DNA of 18,630 bases. It comes from Deltaproteobacteria bacterium (GTDB lineage: Bacteria; Desulfobacterota; Syntrophia; Syntrophales; Smithellaceae). Below the pieces are notes generated by a model. The model made no database searches and was not told the DNA's origin. It saw only the letters and a list, made by a program, of their open reading frames with translations. Positions 1 to 7,076 of this stretch are shown piece after piece. The position numbers and the translations under genes were made by a program. How positions within the stretch are numbered: the first letter of the stretch is position 1; each line of letters begins with the position of its first letter. Location of the stretch: positions 1 to 18,630 of the forward strand of contig JAGVUJ010000211.1 of the NCBI GenBank assembly GCA_019136325.1, in the 5' to 3' direction.

Positions 1-1
1 G

Positions 2-145
2 GATGGTTACCGCGATATTTTCCTTGCACCCGACTGGGCAATGAACAAACTGGACGTGTTAAACTCAATCGATAAAGAACTGATACGGCGTGATTCTTAT
101 CAGGGGAAAAAGTATCAGGCAGATCGTACAAAACCATTCTATTGA
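2..145 (+). CDS. C-terminal end of an unidentified protein (partial)
   Basis: An open frame runs from the window edge to a TGA at 143-145 and encodes 47 residues, starting DGYRDIFLAP and ending DRTKPFY. The residue mix (many Asp, Lys, Arg and Tyr, no low-complexity run) looks like a real soluble protein C-terminus. I do not recognise the family. It converges on the HD-GYP gene, with only 63 bases between the two stop codons. The 5' part lies outside the window, so neither start nor function can be judged. Confidence 0.5.
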   Translation, partial: DGYRDIFLAPDWAMNKLDVLNSIDKELIRRDSYQGKKYQADRTKPFY

Positions 146-172
146 GTAAATCTATCGCAACCTATTAAGTCC

Positions 173-189
173 CGTCTAAATTTAAGACG
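173..189. terminator. Weak hairpin between convergent genes
   Basis: CGTCT (173-177) pairs with AGACG (185-189) around an A/T-rich 7-nt loop, midway between two convergent stop codons. No clear T-run follows on either strand, so a terminator role is only suggested by position. Confidence 0.25.
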
Positions 190-208
190 AGGTCGATATT
201 TTCATAAC

Positions 209-2836
209 TTATGCAAGCTGATAGTTTTTCTCTTTAAATAATTTCAGGCAGGCATCTGCAACATTTGCATCATAAAGAATCCCTTTATTTTTTTCGATCT
301 CATCAAGAGCAGCTGCGATACCCAAGGATGGCCGGTAGGGACGATGAGTAGCCATGGCCTCCACAACATCTGCCACAGCCAGAATACGGGCTTCTAAAAG
401 AATCTCATTGCCTTTCAATTTTCTGGGATAACCGCTTCCATTCATTCGCTCGTGATGCTGATGGACTATTTCTGCCAAGTTCCAAGGAGATTCAACATCT
501 TTGAGCATTTCATATCCAATTTTAGAATGTTCTTTAATCAGGGAAAATTCCAGGTTTGTCAATTTTGTAGGCTTTGTCAGTATTTCTGCAGGGATGGATA
601 ATTTCCCGATGTCGTGGATCGTGCCAGCCATGCGGATTCCTTCAATTTTATCATGAACTAATCCCATCTCTGTGGCAATGGTACGTGCCAAATTCGCGAC
701 GCGTGACTGGTGACCGGACGTATAGGGATCTCTTGCTTCCAAAGCGGACACCAACACCTGAATGGTTGTACCAACCGCTTTTCTCAGACTTTCCATAGTT
801 TTCTGAAGATTTTCTTCCGCCTGCTTGCGCTCGGTAATATCCCGCAACACACCGATCATGCCCACCGCTGTGTTCTTTTCATCCCTCAGAAAAGAAAGCT
901 TGGTCTCCACCCACACCTTGGTTCCGTCCTTGCGGATATGCTGATATTCCAGAACACGCGATCGTTTTAAATCCCTGTCCGGCCGCTTTTCAGTCTCCAT
1001 CTCGTCGGCAAAAATTTCAGCAAACCATTGGAGTGTTTCGGGTTCAACGGTCTGCGCTACGTTCATGTTCATTCCTTCTTCTGCTGTATATCCGACAATG
1101 TTATATATGGAAGGACTGGCATAGGTATAATTCAGGTTCATATCCATGGTGAAAATGGCGTCGGTTAAGTTGTCCGCAAGAAGACGGTATTTTTCTTCAC
1201 TCTGTTTCTGTCTTGCCTCAGCCTGCTTGCGTTCGGTGATATTCAGGATAATCCCATCGAAGATGACCCGATCTTCAAGACGAGTCGGTATGGATAACCC
1301 CTGAAACCAGATCATTTTCCCCGATCTGATGAAAACCCGTCCTTCAAAATTCCAGCGGTTCATCGTCTCTGTTACAGATTTAATGGATTCAAGAAATCTT
1401 TCCTGATCGTCCTTGTGAATTCGGGAGAAAAATTCCGGGAAAACGGCATCAAGATTTTCCTTTTCTTCCTTCAAAATGATTTCCGCAAATTCAGCCATGG
1501 GTTCGCTGAGATAGCTGATGCCGTATTCGCCGGTGTCTTTTGCATAAAACTGAAAAATAATACCCGGCAAATTATGAGTGATGCCTTGGAAAATATTCTC
1601 TTTTTCACGTAATGCTTTTTCAATAAGTATCTTCTCTGTGATGTCCTGATTTTGCGTCAGAAGATATGATTCTTGCCCGATTTGAATGATTGACGCGGAG
1701 GTGATCCCCCAGCGAATGTCGCCGTTCCGGTGACGATAGCGGAGTTCATGATCCGCTACTTTCCCGTTTTCCATAATTTTCCGTATTATCGCATCACGGT
1801 CGGCCGTATCGACCCAGAGGTTTATATCGGATGACGTGCGGCCGATTAATTCGTCTCTTTCATATCCGAGGCCATTTGCATAAGCATCGTTTACATCCTC
1901 GTAACGTCCGTCACGGAGACGGGATAGGCTCATGGCGTTGGGACTGTTTTGAAAAGCCAGTTTAAATTTTTCTTCCGAATACCGCATAGCTTCCTCCATT
2001 TGCTTGCGTTCGGTGATATCTCTGCCTTCACCTAAAATAGATAAGGGGTCCCCATTCTTATCTCTTATGAGACTGAACATGCACTCAACCCACACAGTAT
2101 GACCGTCTTTAGCGACGAACTCCAGATCCAGTGTTTTCTCTAAGGTATAATCTGGAGAAGCGGCCAGTGCCTTGGGTAATTCAACGGAATAGAAATCAAT
2201 TGCTTTCTTTAAAGATGCTGGCGTGAATCGTTTATCGAGAGGAAGTTGCTCAATCTCCTCTACTGTCCATCCCAGTAGCTTTGCTATTGAGGGGCTGATA
2301 TACGTTACTTTTAGGTTCAGATCTGTAATCCACACCCCATCTTTCGTGTGTTCTGCAAGCAGGCGATACTTTTCTTCGCTTTGTTTGAGTAATTCCTCGG
2401 AGCGCCTGCGCTCGGTAACGTCGTTCACAATACCGATGAATCCGATCGGTTTGCCGTCTAAATCTTTTTGCAGAGACACGGAAGTTTCGATATATCTTGC
2501 GGTACCGTCTTTTCTGGTAATACTCCAGCTAAATCCATGGGAGGGCTCACCCGTGGTGAAAACTTTATTGTATTCTTTAAAGACCTTTTTCGCGGTTTTT
2601 TCATCGGTATATTCCCGGTAACTCATCTCCATCAAGTCATCACTTGAGTAGCCGGTGATGCGGCATACGGAATCGTTGAAAAAAACAAATTTACCGGTAA
2701 GATCCAACTCGAAACAGCCGTCGTGAATATTTTTTAGGAAGTCATAGTATTTGTTCCCGCTTTTGTTATGGAGCGGCATGGAGGGTGGAGGCTTTTGAAA
2801 AATGGCAGAAATTTCCGAATCCGGTTTCTTTTCCAT
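209..2836 (-). CDS. Multi-PAS sensor HD-GYP cyclic-di-GMP phosphodiesterase
   Basis: This is an 875-residue cytosolic signalling protein with no signal peptide or membrane segment. Five PAS/PAC units follow each other at about 22-140, 147-270, 278-395, 403-528 and 537-665; most end in the linker DITER or NITER. A C-terminal HD-GYP domain spans about 680-875, with the HD pair at H731-D732 (HDIGK) and the signature HHERMNGSGYP at 784-794, so the metal ligands look intact. HD-GYP enzymes hydrolyse c-di-GMP to GMP or pGpG; the PAS array presumably senses redox, gas or small ligands, but no cofactor residue can be assigned. The ATG at 2836 shares one base with the TAA of the upstream SRPBCC gene and has AGGGTG five bases upstream, which implies translational coupling. 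PAS2 and PAS5 are close copies. Family call is firm; the sensed signal is unknown. Confidence 0.93.
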   Translation of the reverse strand: MEKKPDSEISAIFQKPPPSMPLHNKSGNKYYDFLKNIHDGCFELDLTGKFVFFNDSVCRITGYSSDDLMEMSYREYTDEKTAKKVFKEYNKVFTTGEPSHGFSWSITRKDGTARYIETSVSLQKDLDGKPIGFIGIVNDVTERRRSEELLKQSEEKYRLLAEHTKDGVWITDLNLKVTYISPSIAKLLGWTVEEIEQLPLDKRFTPASLKKAIDFYSVELPKALAASPDYTLEKTLDLEFVAKDGHTVWVECMFSLIRDKNGDPLSILGEGRDITERKQMEEAMRYSEEKFKLAFQNSPNAMSLSRLRDGRYEDVNDAYANGLGYERDELIGRTSSDINLWVDTADRDAIIRKIMENGKVADHELRYRHRNGDIRWGITSASIIQIGQESYLLTQNQDITEKILIEKALREKENIFQGITHNLPGIIFQFYAKDTGEYGISYLSEPMAEFAEIILKEEKENLDAVFPEFFSRIHKDDQERFLESIKSVTETMNRWNFEGRVFIRSGKMIWFQGLSIPTRLEDRVIFDGIILNITERKQAEARQKQSEEKYRLLADNLTDAIFTMDMNLNYTYASPSIYNIVGYTAEEGMNMNVAQTVEPETLQWFAEIFADEMETEKRPDRDLKRSRVLEYQHIRKDGTKVWVETKLSFLRDEKNTAVGMIGVLRDITERKQAEENLQKTMESLRKAVGTTIQVLVSALEARDPYTSGHQSRVANLARTIATEMGLVHDKIEGIRMAGTIHDIGKLSIPAEILTKPTKLTNLEFSLIKEHSKIGYEMLKDVESPWNLAEIVHQHHERMNGSGYPRKLKGNEILLEARILAVADVVEAMATHRPYRPSLGIAAALDEIEKNKGILYDANVADACLKLFKEKNYQLA

Positions 2837-3234
2837 TAATGCACCCTATGAAAAACTTGTTTCTTTCTGGTAAAGGGTGTGAGCAGACCGTAAATGATTG
2901 CTCCGTGTATTAATAGCGTTTGTTCATTTCTCGTCCGTTCAATTATCCAATAATGCTCGGTATCGATTAATTTCGGTATCCTTGGATATCCCAACCAACG
3001 CAACTGTCGGTTAGTTTCAACAATTAGTAGTTTTGGTGTAAAATGATATTGCTTACTGCCTTCGGGAGCAAAACGTACTTTCAGTTTTACTCCGGGACGT
3101 ATTTCTCCTTTGGCCCATCGTATCATTGGATTCCATTGAGGAAAGAAATTGAAATCAGTAAGGATATCCCAAACAGTTTCCGCCGCTGCGTTTATTTCTA
3201 TTTTTGTGACAATTTCTCTCAAGAACACTTTCAA
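2836..3234 (-). CDS. SRPBCC (polyketide-cyclase/START-like) protein, C-terminally short
   Basis: This is a 132-residue protein of the SRPBCC fold, which forms a hydrophobic ligand cavity. The typical opening is visible: a first beta strand (TKIEINAAAETVWDILTD, about 10-27), then the FFPQWNPMI segment, then antiparallel strands ending in HGAIIYGLLTPF. Members of this type are usually about 145-150 residues and close with a long helix after the GLLxPF segment. Here the frame stops 12 residues after that point, so the closing helix seems to be missing. The longest frame opens with TTG at 3234, with only a weak GAG upstream; GTG at 3228 is an equal candidate. Its TAA overlaps the ATG of the HD-GYP gene by one base. 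It could deliver a hydrophobic ligand to, or simply be coupled to, that sensor; this is inference. Confidence 0.72.
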   Translation of the reverse strand: MKVFLREIVTKIEINAAAETVWDILTDFNFFPQWNPMIRWAKGEIRPGVKLKVRFAPEGSKQYHFTPKLLIVETNRQLRWLGYPRIPKLIDTEHYWIIERTRNEQTLLIHGAIIYGLLTPFTRKKQVFHRVH

Positions 3235-3288
3235 TCTCAGCTTAAAAATTTAAAAGTCGGAATATAATCTTTATCGGTTTTTATTAAT

Positions 3289-3831
3289 TTACTTCAGGGT
3301 AATTGTCCACTTCCATTGTTTTGGATTAACATCATTTCTTTGAACCTGCACATCTTTTTCACCCGTTCTTTCAACTACCCCTTTAATATACCCTGCAAGC
3401 ATTTCCCTGAAGTGTTCCGGTAAACTAGGGTAATCGGCAACGTTGAAAATTAATGATTTTTCATTAATTTTATCTGTCCATGCTCTTCCTTCATCATGAT
3501 ATTGACTCCAAAGCTTTGCAGATTGAGACATAGCCATTTCGACAGATAAAACCGGCATGAGTATTTTATAAATTCCTGACAAGTCATTATGTGCCATTTT
3601 ATATCCTATGGTCCTTAATCCGGCAGGGTCTCCCGGGTATAAAACATCTGCAGCAGCTTTTAGTATTTTTGAAGCTGCATCAATTGAGATTCTTGATATA
3701 GCCAATACTGTTTCATAAGCTTTACGTTCATCGGGATTAAGCATCGACAAAAGAGCTTTTTCCTTCTCGGCTGATGTGGCACGCACTAAACCTTTAACAT
3801 AAAAAATACCGGTTCCCTTGAAGTTAGCCAT
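3289..3831 (-). CDS. DUF2378/V4R-like (putative ligand-binding) protein
   Basis: This is a 180-residue soluble protein. The pattern YPGDPAGLRTIGYKMAHND followed by SGIYKILMPVLS, then WSQYHDEGR and a closing strand with WKWTITL, resembles the DUF2378 (TIGR02265) group, which is related in layout to V4R/heme-NO-binding folds found mostly in Deltaproteobacteria. This assignment rests on remembered family patterns, and no ligand residue can be named. A longer frame opens with GTG at 3837, but that codon overlaps the strong AGGAGG at 3837-3842. The ATG at 3831 lies five bases after it and is the better start. The gene follows a 360-base spacer and may start its own transcript, leading into the SRPBCC and HD-GYP genes 54 bases further on. 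Confidence 0.6.
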   Translation of the reverse strand: MANFKGTGIFYVKGLVRATSAEKEKALLSMLNPDERKAYETVLAISRISIDAASKILKAAADVLYPGDPAGLRTIGYKMAHNDLSGIYKILMPVLSVEMAMSQSAKLWSQYHDEGRAWTDKINEKSLIFNVADYPSLPEHFREMLAGYIKGVVERTGEKDVQVQRNDVNPKQWKWTITLK

Positions 3832-3836
3832 ATACA

Positions 3837-3842
3837 CCTCCT
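3837..3842 (-). promoter_or_regulatory. Ribosome binding site deciding the start at 3831
   Basis: AGGAGG reads on the minus strand from 3842 to 3837, five bases before ATG 3831-3829. It rules out the in-frame GTG at 3837, which would sit inside the site itself. Confidence 0.75.
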
Positions 3843-4198
3843 CATTAATTGAATCTATTTAATAATTTAAGAACAACATTTTAACAGTTCTCATTTTGAT
3901 GATATTTGAGCTAAGTCAAATTAATTTTTCCAGATAGCCGCTTCCATGTGTTTACAGGCCGCTGTTTACAAAAAAGTTTAATTTCAAAGAACTACTTTAT
4001 GAATAAGTGAGATTTTATAATTTTATGGTTTTAAGTTTCCGGTTTTGATAAGTTCTTCAATAATTTTAGAATATCTCGAATTCTTTCCTTCTTTAATATG
4101 TTTCGGATTTTTAACGATTTTCGTCATCTTTTGTAAAGTATTATAAGGGTTAATTTCAATAAAGCGCTTCGCTATGAATTTGGGGATTCCTTCGCCGG
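3843..4198. other. Long intergenic spacer with orphan reading frame and paired 8-mers
   Basis: No complete gene is visible in this A/T-rich gap. Its right part holds an orphan minus-strand frame described separately (4023-4226). The middle has TGTTTACA twice at a 14-base step (3949-3956 and 3963-3970). The left part should hold the promoter of the DUF2378-like gene, but no convincing -35/-10 pair was found; TTGACT occurs on the minus strand without a good -10. Confidence 0.5.
3949..3970. repeat. Two direct copies of TGTTTACA, 14 bp apart
   Basis: TGTTTACA occurs at 3949-3956 and again at 3963-3970, separated by GGCCGC. The perfect octamer pair sits about 120-140 bases upstream of the start at 3831, a position suitable for a tandem regulator site. 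No regulator can be assigned from sequence alone. Confidence 0.4.
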
Positions 4199-4226
4199 TT
4201 ACATAAGCGCTGAGTTTACTAACACC
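4023..4226 (-). pseudogene. Orphan C-terminal reading frame, no start codon
   Basis: The minus strand carries 67 sense codons after a TAA at 4227-4229 and ends in TAA at 4023-4025. The peptide begins GVSKLSAYVTGEGIPKF and ends ELIKTGNLKP, and reads like a normal basic protein tail. No ATG, GTG or TTG with a ribosome site lies at its beginning. It overlaps the end of the FadR-like gene in another frame, and its first part is encoded by the 41-bp repeat. It may be the left-over 3' end of a gene whose front was lost. Family not recognised. Confidence 0.35.
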
Positions 4227-4231
4227 TTATC
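4191..4231. repeat. 41-bp dispersed repeat, copy 1
   Basis: This 41-base segment matches 7036-7076 at 37 of 41 positions in the same orientation. It covers the last ten codons and the stop of the FadR-like gene, so that protein's final residues (VNSALM) come from the repeat. The core AGCGCT is flanked by an imperfect dyad. Confidence 0.7.
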
Positions 4232-4993
4232 ATTTATCTTCATTCGTTTTACTTCTTTATCCGAATCTTTAAAAAGCAATTTGTACAGAGAAACGTGATA
4301 ACTATTGAGCAATTTGCGATATTGCTCAATAGTTGAAAGTTTGTCTGTTGTGTCCAAGATCATAGATGAGAGCATCAATTCTTTTTTCATCTCTATATGT
4401 CTTTTTATGCGTTCTTCATCCAGTGAAGAATAAAAGATTTCTATCATTTTTTTAAGTAGAGGACGACAGGAATGCGTTATGAGTATGGCAACAATGTTAT
4501 TTCCTATCTCTGCGATTGTTTCCTGGGATTTAAGTTCCAATTCTATCAAAGAATTCCTGTCATGCAAATTGGCAAGTTCTTCGTCCAAGATATCCATGAT
4601 TGTTTTAAAATCACGTGGTGTAATGCGTTTTGCTGCAAGTTTAAGCATTTCCGGTAAGAAGAAAACCCAAAAGTTCCAAATCTCGTCCAGGGTGTATGGA
4701 TCTACCAGCCATTCGTCATCCGGCTTTTCCGTTGGCAGAAAAAGCATTCTCAAAAAATCGAGACTGGCGCTCTTCATGTAGTCACGTACATAAATGCCGT
4801 CACCTTGTCGTATGGTGAGCACGTTCATCATTTCCAAATGCTTTAGTGCAATCCTCAACGATGTTCTGTTTACATGAATGTCATTGACCAACTGCCGCTC
4901 AGAGGGAAGTTTGTCTCCTGGTTTTAGCTGTCTGCTGAAAATCTGCTTCACCAGCCTGCTCATAACACGCTCATGTGCTTGCAGTGTTTTCAT
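4199..4993 (-). CDS. FadR/GntR-family transcriptional regulator
   Basis: This is a 264-residue regulator with an N-terminal GntR winged helix-turn-helix (about 5-72). It contains the signature LKPGDKLPSERQL, then NRTSLRIALKHLEMMNVL and the wing RQGDGIYVRD. The rest is all-helical and resembles the FadR/FCD ligand domain. At the place where FCD proteins usually show a metal-binding His (FHxxIAxxSGN) this protein has SQETIAEIGNN, so metal binding is doubtful; acyl-CoA-binding FadR also lacks metal. The ATG at 4993 overlaps the TGA of the TPR gene as ATGA, so the two are translationally coupled. Neighbouring acyl-CoA genes make a lipid-linked ligand plausible but unproven. The last residues derive from the 41-bp repeat and may not be native. 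Confidence 0.85.
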   Translation of the reverse strand: MKTLQAHERVMSRLVKQIFSRQLKPGDKLPSERQLVNDIHVNRTSLRIALKHLEMMNVLTIRQGDGIYVRDYMKSASLDFLRMLFLPTEKPDDEWLVDPYTLDEIWNFWVFFLPEMLKLAAKRITPRDFKTIMDILDEELANLHDRNSLIELELKSQETIAEIGNNIVAILITHSCRPLLKKMIEIFYSSLDEERIKRHIEMKKELMLSSMILDTTDKLSTIEQYRKLLNSYHVSLYKLLFKDSDKEVKRMKINDKVLVNSALM

Positions 4994-5622
4994 GTTTTAT
5001 AATCCTCATGAAATGTCGCCGCATCTTTCTGGTCGAGAGCAAACGCCTTGTCTAAATCATCGATTGCTTCATCATATTTGCACATTTTACCGAAAATAAC
5101 GCCTCGGACATAATAAGACATTGCGTGTTTTGGATTAAACTGAATGGCTTTGTTTATATCTGCGACGGCCGGTTTGTGTTTGCCAAGTTTATCAAATGCC
5201 ACAGCCCTGCAATAATAGGCCTCAACGTATTTGGGGTCGAACTCGATGGCTTTGTCATAATCCGCAATCGCCTGATTGTCGTTACCAATTCTACTATAGG
5301 TCAAACCGCGGTTATAGTAAGCCTTGGCATATTTCGGATTGAGCTTAATTACTTTATTATAATCGGCAATGGCCTTAGCATAGTCGCCAATACTTCTGTA
5401 AGCATCACCACGTCTAAGATAGGCTTCAGTAGATTTCGGATTAAGTTTGATGGCGCTATCACAGTGCTCGATTTCCTGATCCCGGTTATCAGGACCGCGA
5501 AAGATATTTTGGCGGCTATAATAGACCGCCGCTTCTTTCTCATCGATTTTTATCATCTTATTGAACTCATTCAGCGCTTCTTCCCAGCGCTTATCAAATC
5601 TTCCTGAATCGATTTTTATCAT
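4990..5622 (-). CDS. Tetratricopeptide repeat protein
   Basis: This is a 210-residue TPR protein. Four clear 34-residue repeats start near residues 65, 99, 133 and 167 (for example AYYNRGLTYSRIGNDNQAIADY), and a weaker one lies at about 31-64. Such repeats build a helical scaffold for protein binding. No signal peptide or membrane segment is present. The start is uncertain: the ATG at 5622 has no good ribosome site and lies inside a 66-bp tandem duplication, and the frame stays open upstream, toward the diguanylate cyclase gene, without another ATG. Met23 (codon at 5556) is the equivalent Met in the second unit. The TGA overlaps the FadR-like ATG, so this protein may partner with or control that regulator. 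Confidence 0.85.
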   Translation of the reverse strand: MIKIDSGRFDKRWEEALNEFNKMIKIDEKEAAVYYSRQNIFRGPDNRDQEIEHCDSAIKLNPKSTEAYLRRGDAYRSIGDYAKAIADYNKVIKLNPKYAKAYYNRGLTYSRIGNDNQAIADYDKAIEFDPKYVEAYYCRAVAFDKLGKHKPAVADINKAIQFNPKHAMSYYVRGVIFGKMCKYDEAIDDLDKAFALDQKDAATFHEDYKT

Positions 5623-5673
5623 TTTAATGATCTCATTCAGCGCTTCTTTCCAGCGCTTATCAAATCTTCCTGA
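5542..5673. repeat. Tandem duplication, two 66-bp units
   Basis: Units 5542-5607 and 5608-5673 match at 62 of 66 bases with no gap. Sixty-six bases is 22 codons, so the TPR frame is kept: SGRFDKRWxEALNE, two variable residues, then KMIKID in each copy. The duplication spans the likely translation start of the TPR gene and the gap after the cyclase stop. Confidence 0.9.
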
Positions 5674-5684
5674 AAGGTTATGTA

Positions 5685-6794
5685 TTACGCCACTATTACC
5701 CTGTTTCTTCCCTGATTCTTGCCTTCGTAGAGAGCGCTATCGGCACGCTTGATACAGTCTTCAATATTGTCATCTTTACCCCGATACATGCTAAGGCCGA
5801 AGGTCATTGTGACAGGCATCTTTGTGTCCTTATATTTGAAGACCATGTTTTCAATTCTTTTCCTGATTCGTTCGGCGACTTGTTGTCCTCCTTCCAAGTC
5901 TGTCTCCACCAGCATAATAAGGAATTCTTCGCCGCCCCAGCGGGAAGGGCAATCAATACCGCGAACCTGGTCCTTAAAAAGACTCGCAATCATTTTCAGC
6001 ACGTAATCTCCGCTGTCGTGTCCGAAGTTATCGTTTATTCGCTTAAAATGATCAATGTCACACATAATTAATGTAAATAAACTGCCCTTTCGCAAACAAC
6101 GCTCCTGCTCCTCTTCCATCTTTTCCATGATATCCGTGCGATTGGAAAGACCGGTTAACGCATCATGCTTCGAAGCATGCTCATATTTTTCCTTTTCCTG
6201 CTGAATATATTTAAACAGCATTTGCTGTGACGATTCATAATAATACATAGCAAACGTCAGGATTAAATATATAATACTCGAGCGTGCGATTACAAAAGAA
6301 GAATACGGTTTTGAAGACAACAAGAGCGACTCCGGCACGGTCATTAAAACGATGTTCAGGAAGAAAAAAAACAGGCAGAAAGCTAATCCCTTTTTATCTC
6401 CCAGAACGGAGAAGGATGCAGCAGGAAGCACAAAGGCCCAAGAAAACAATGATATTTCCGTTCTGCCGAGAATCGTCGTTATACTGCAAAAAGCAACCAT
6501 TATAACAGCTATAAGCCAGTAAATAACAAATGCTTTCTCCTGACGGCGAACATATAAAAGACAGAGCAAAGCAGCCACAAAACCCAGGCCATCCAGCGCG
6601 ACAATATTGTAGTCGCCTCGGGAAAAATGGTAGAAAGAAAAAATAGAAGCCCCGATGATCATTATCAAAAGGGTTAATACGGCGGATATTCTTTTACGTC
6701 TTTCTTCAGGATCAAGCGGTGATGAGCTGCCAATTTGAATTAAGAAGCGAACAAAACGGGAACTTATTATGTAAGCGGGGAAAGTGTTTTTCAT
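5685..6794 (-). CDS. Membrane diguanylate cyclase (GGDEF protein)
   Basis: This 369-residue protein makes cyclic-di-GMP from two GTP. Five to six hydrophobic segments fill residues 37-177 (about 37-53, 60-74, 79-99, 108-123, 127-147 and 160-177) and form an integral membrane sensor of unrecognised type. A short linker leads to the GGDEF domain (about 200-369), which has DALTGLSNR at 201-209, the metal Asp in CDIDHFKRIND, and GGEEF at 277-281. RGID at 268-271 lies exactly five residues before GGEEF and forms the inhibitory I-site, so activity is probably product-inhibited. The ATG at 6794 has only a distant GAGG, so initiation may be weak. The TPR gene follows after 62 bases and the FadR-like gene after that, which suggests a three-gene transcript. 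Confidence 0.93.
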   Translation of the reverse strand: MKNTFPAYIISSRFVRFLIQIGSSSPLDPEERRKRISAVLTLLIMIIGASIFSFYHFSRGDYNIVALDGLGFVAALLCLLYVRRQEKAFVIYWLIAVIMVAFCSITTILGRTEISLFSWAFVLPAASFSVLGDKKGLAFCLFFFFLNIVLMTVPESLLLSSKPYSSFVIARSSIIYLILTFAMYYYESSQQMLFKYIQQEKEKYEHASKHDALTGLSNRTDIMEKMEEEQERCLRKGSLFTLIMCDIDHFKRINDNFGHDSGDYVLKMIASLFKDQVRGIDCPSRWGGEEFLIMLVETDLEGGQQVAERIRKRIENMVFKYKDTKMPVTMTFGLSMYRGKDDNIEDCIKRADSALYEGKNQGRNRVIVA

Positions 6795-6834
6795 TTTAAA
6801 ATTAAGACCTCGGGTCTGCAGATGTTACAACTTG

Positions 6835-6969
6835 TCATATGTCGGTATTCTCCATCGGTCTATCAAGCGATATCTTCCATGCCCCCTTTTTTAAAATTCG
6901 TGGAGCATCTTTCACGTTGTCTTTGCCGCCAGGAGGCTGATCACCGTCAACCGTGGCGCTGCTTGCCAT
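6835..6969 (-). CDS. Possible 44-residue small protein
   Basis: A short frame runs from ATG at 6969 to TGA at 6835-6837, within an otherwise gene-free 280-base gap. The product begins MASSATVDGDQPPGGKD and ends MENTDI. A GCGGAGGC lies upstream, but 14 bases before the ATG, too far for an ideal ribosome site. The frame is also open further upstream, back to a TAA that directly follows the 41-bp repeat, so it may instead be the remnant of a larger gene. I do not recognise it. Confidence 0.25.
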   Translation of the reverse strand: MASSATVDGDQPPGGKDNVKDAPRILKKGAWKISLDRPMENTDI

Positions 6970-7035
6970 TTCCGCGACGTAAATAGCCTCCGCATTATTC
7001 AGTTACTGGACCTGAGCTGTACCCATTATAACGTT

Positions 7036-7076
7036 TTCGCCGGTTACATGAGCGCTGAGTTTACGAACATCTTATT
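7036..7076. repeat. 41-bp dispersed repeat, copy 2
   Basis: This copy matches 4191-4231 at 37 of 41 bases in the same orientation. Read on the minus strand, it begins within the TAA stop of the 852-residue fusion gene and runs into the gap. Both copies therefore sit exactly at the 3' ends of unrelated minus-strand genes. Confidence 0.7.

Noticed and set aside
7025..7030. TATAAT on the minus strand upstream of the cyclase gene
   Set aside because: No acceptable -35 hexamer lies 16-18 bases upstream, and it is over 200 bases from the start codon.
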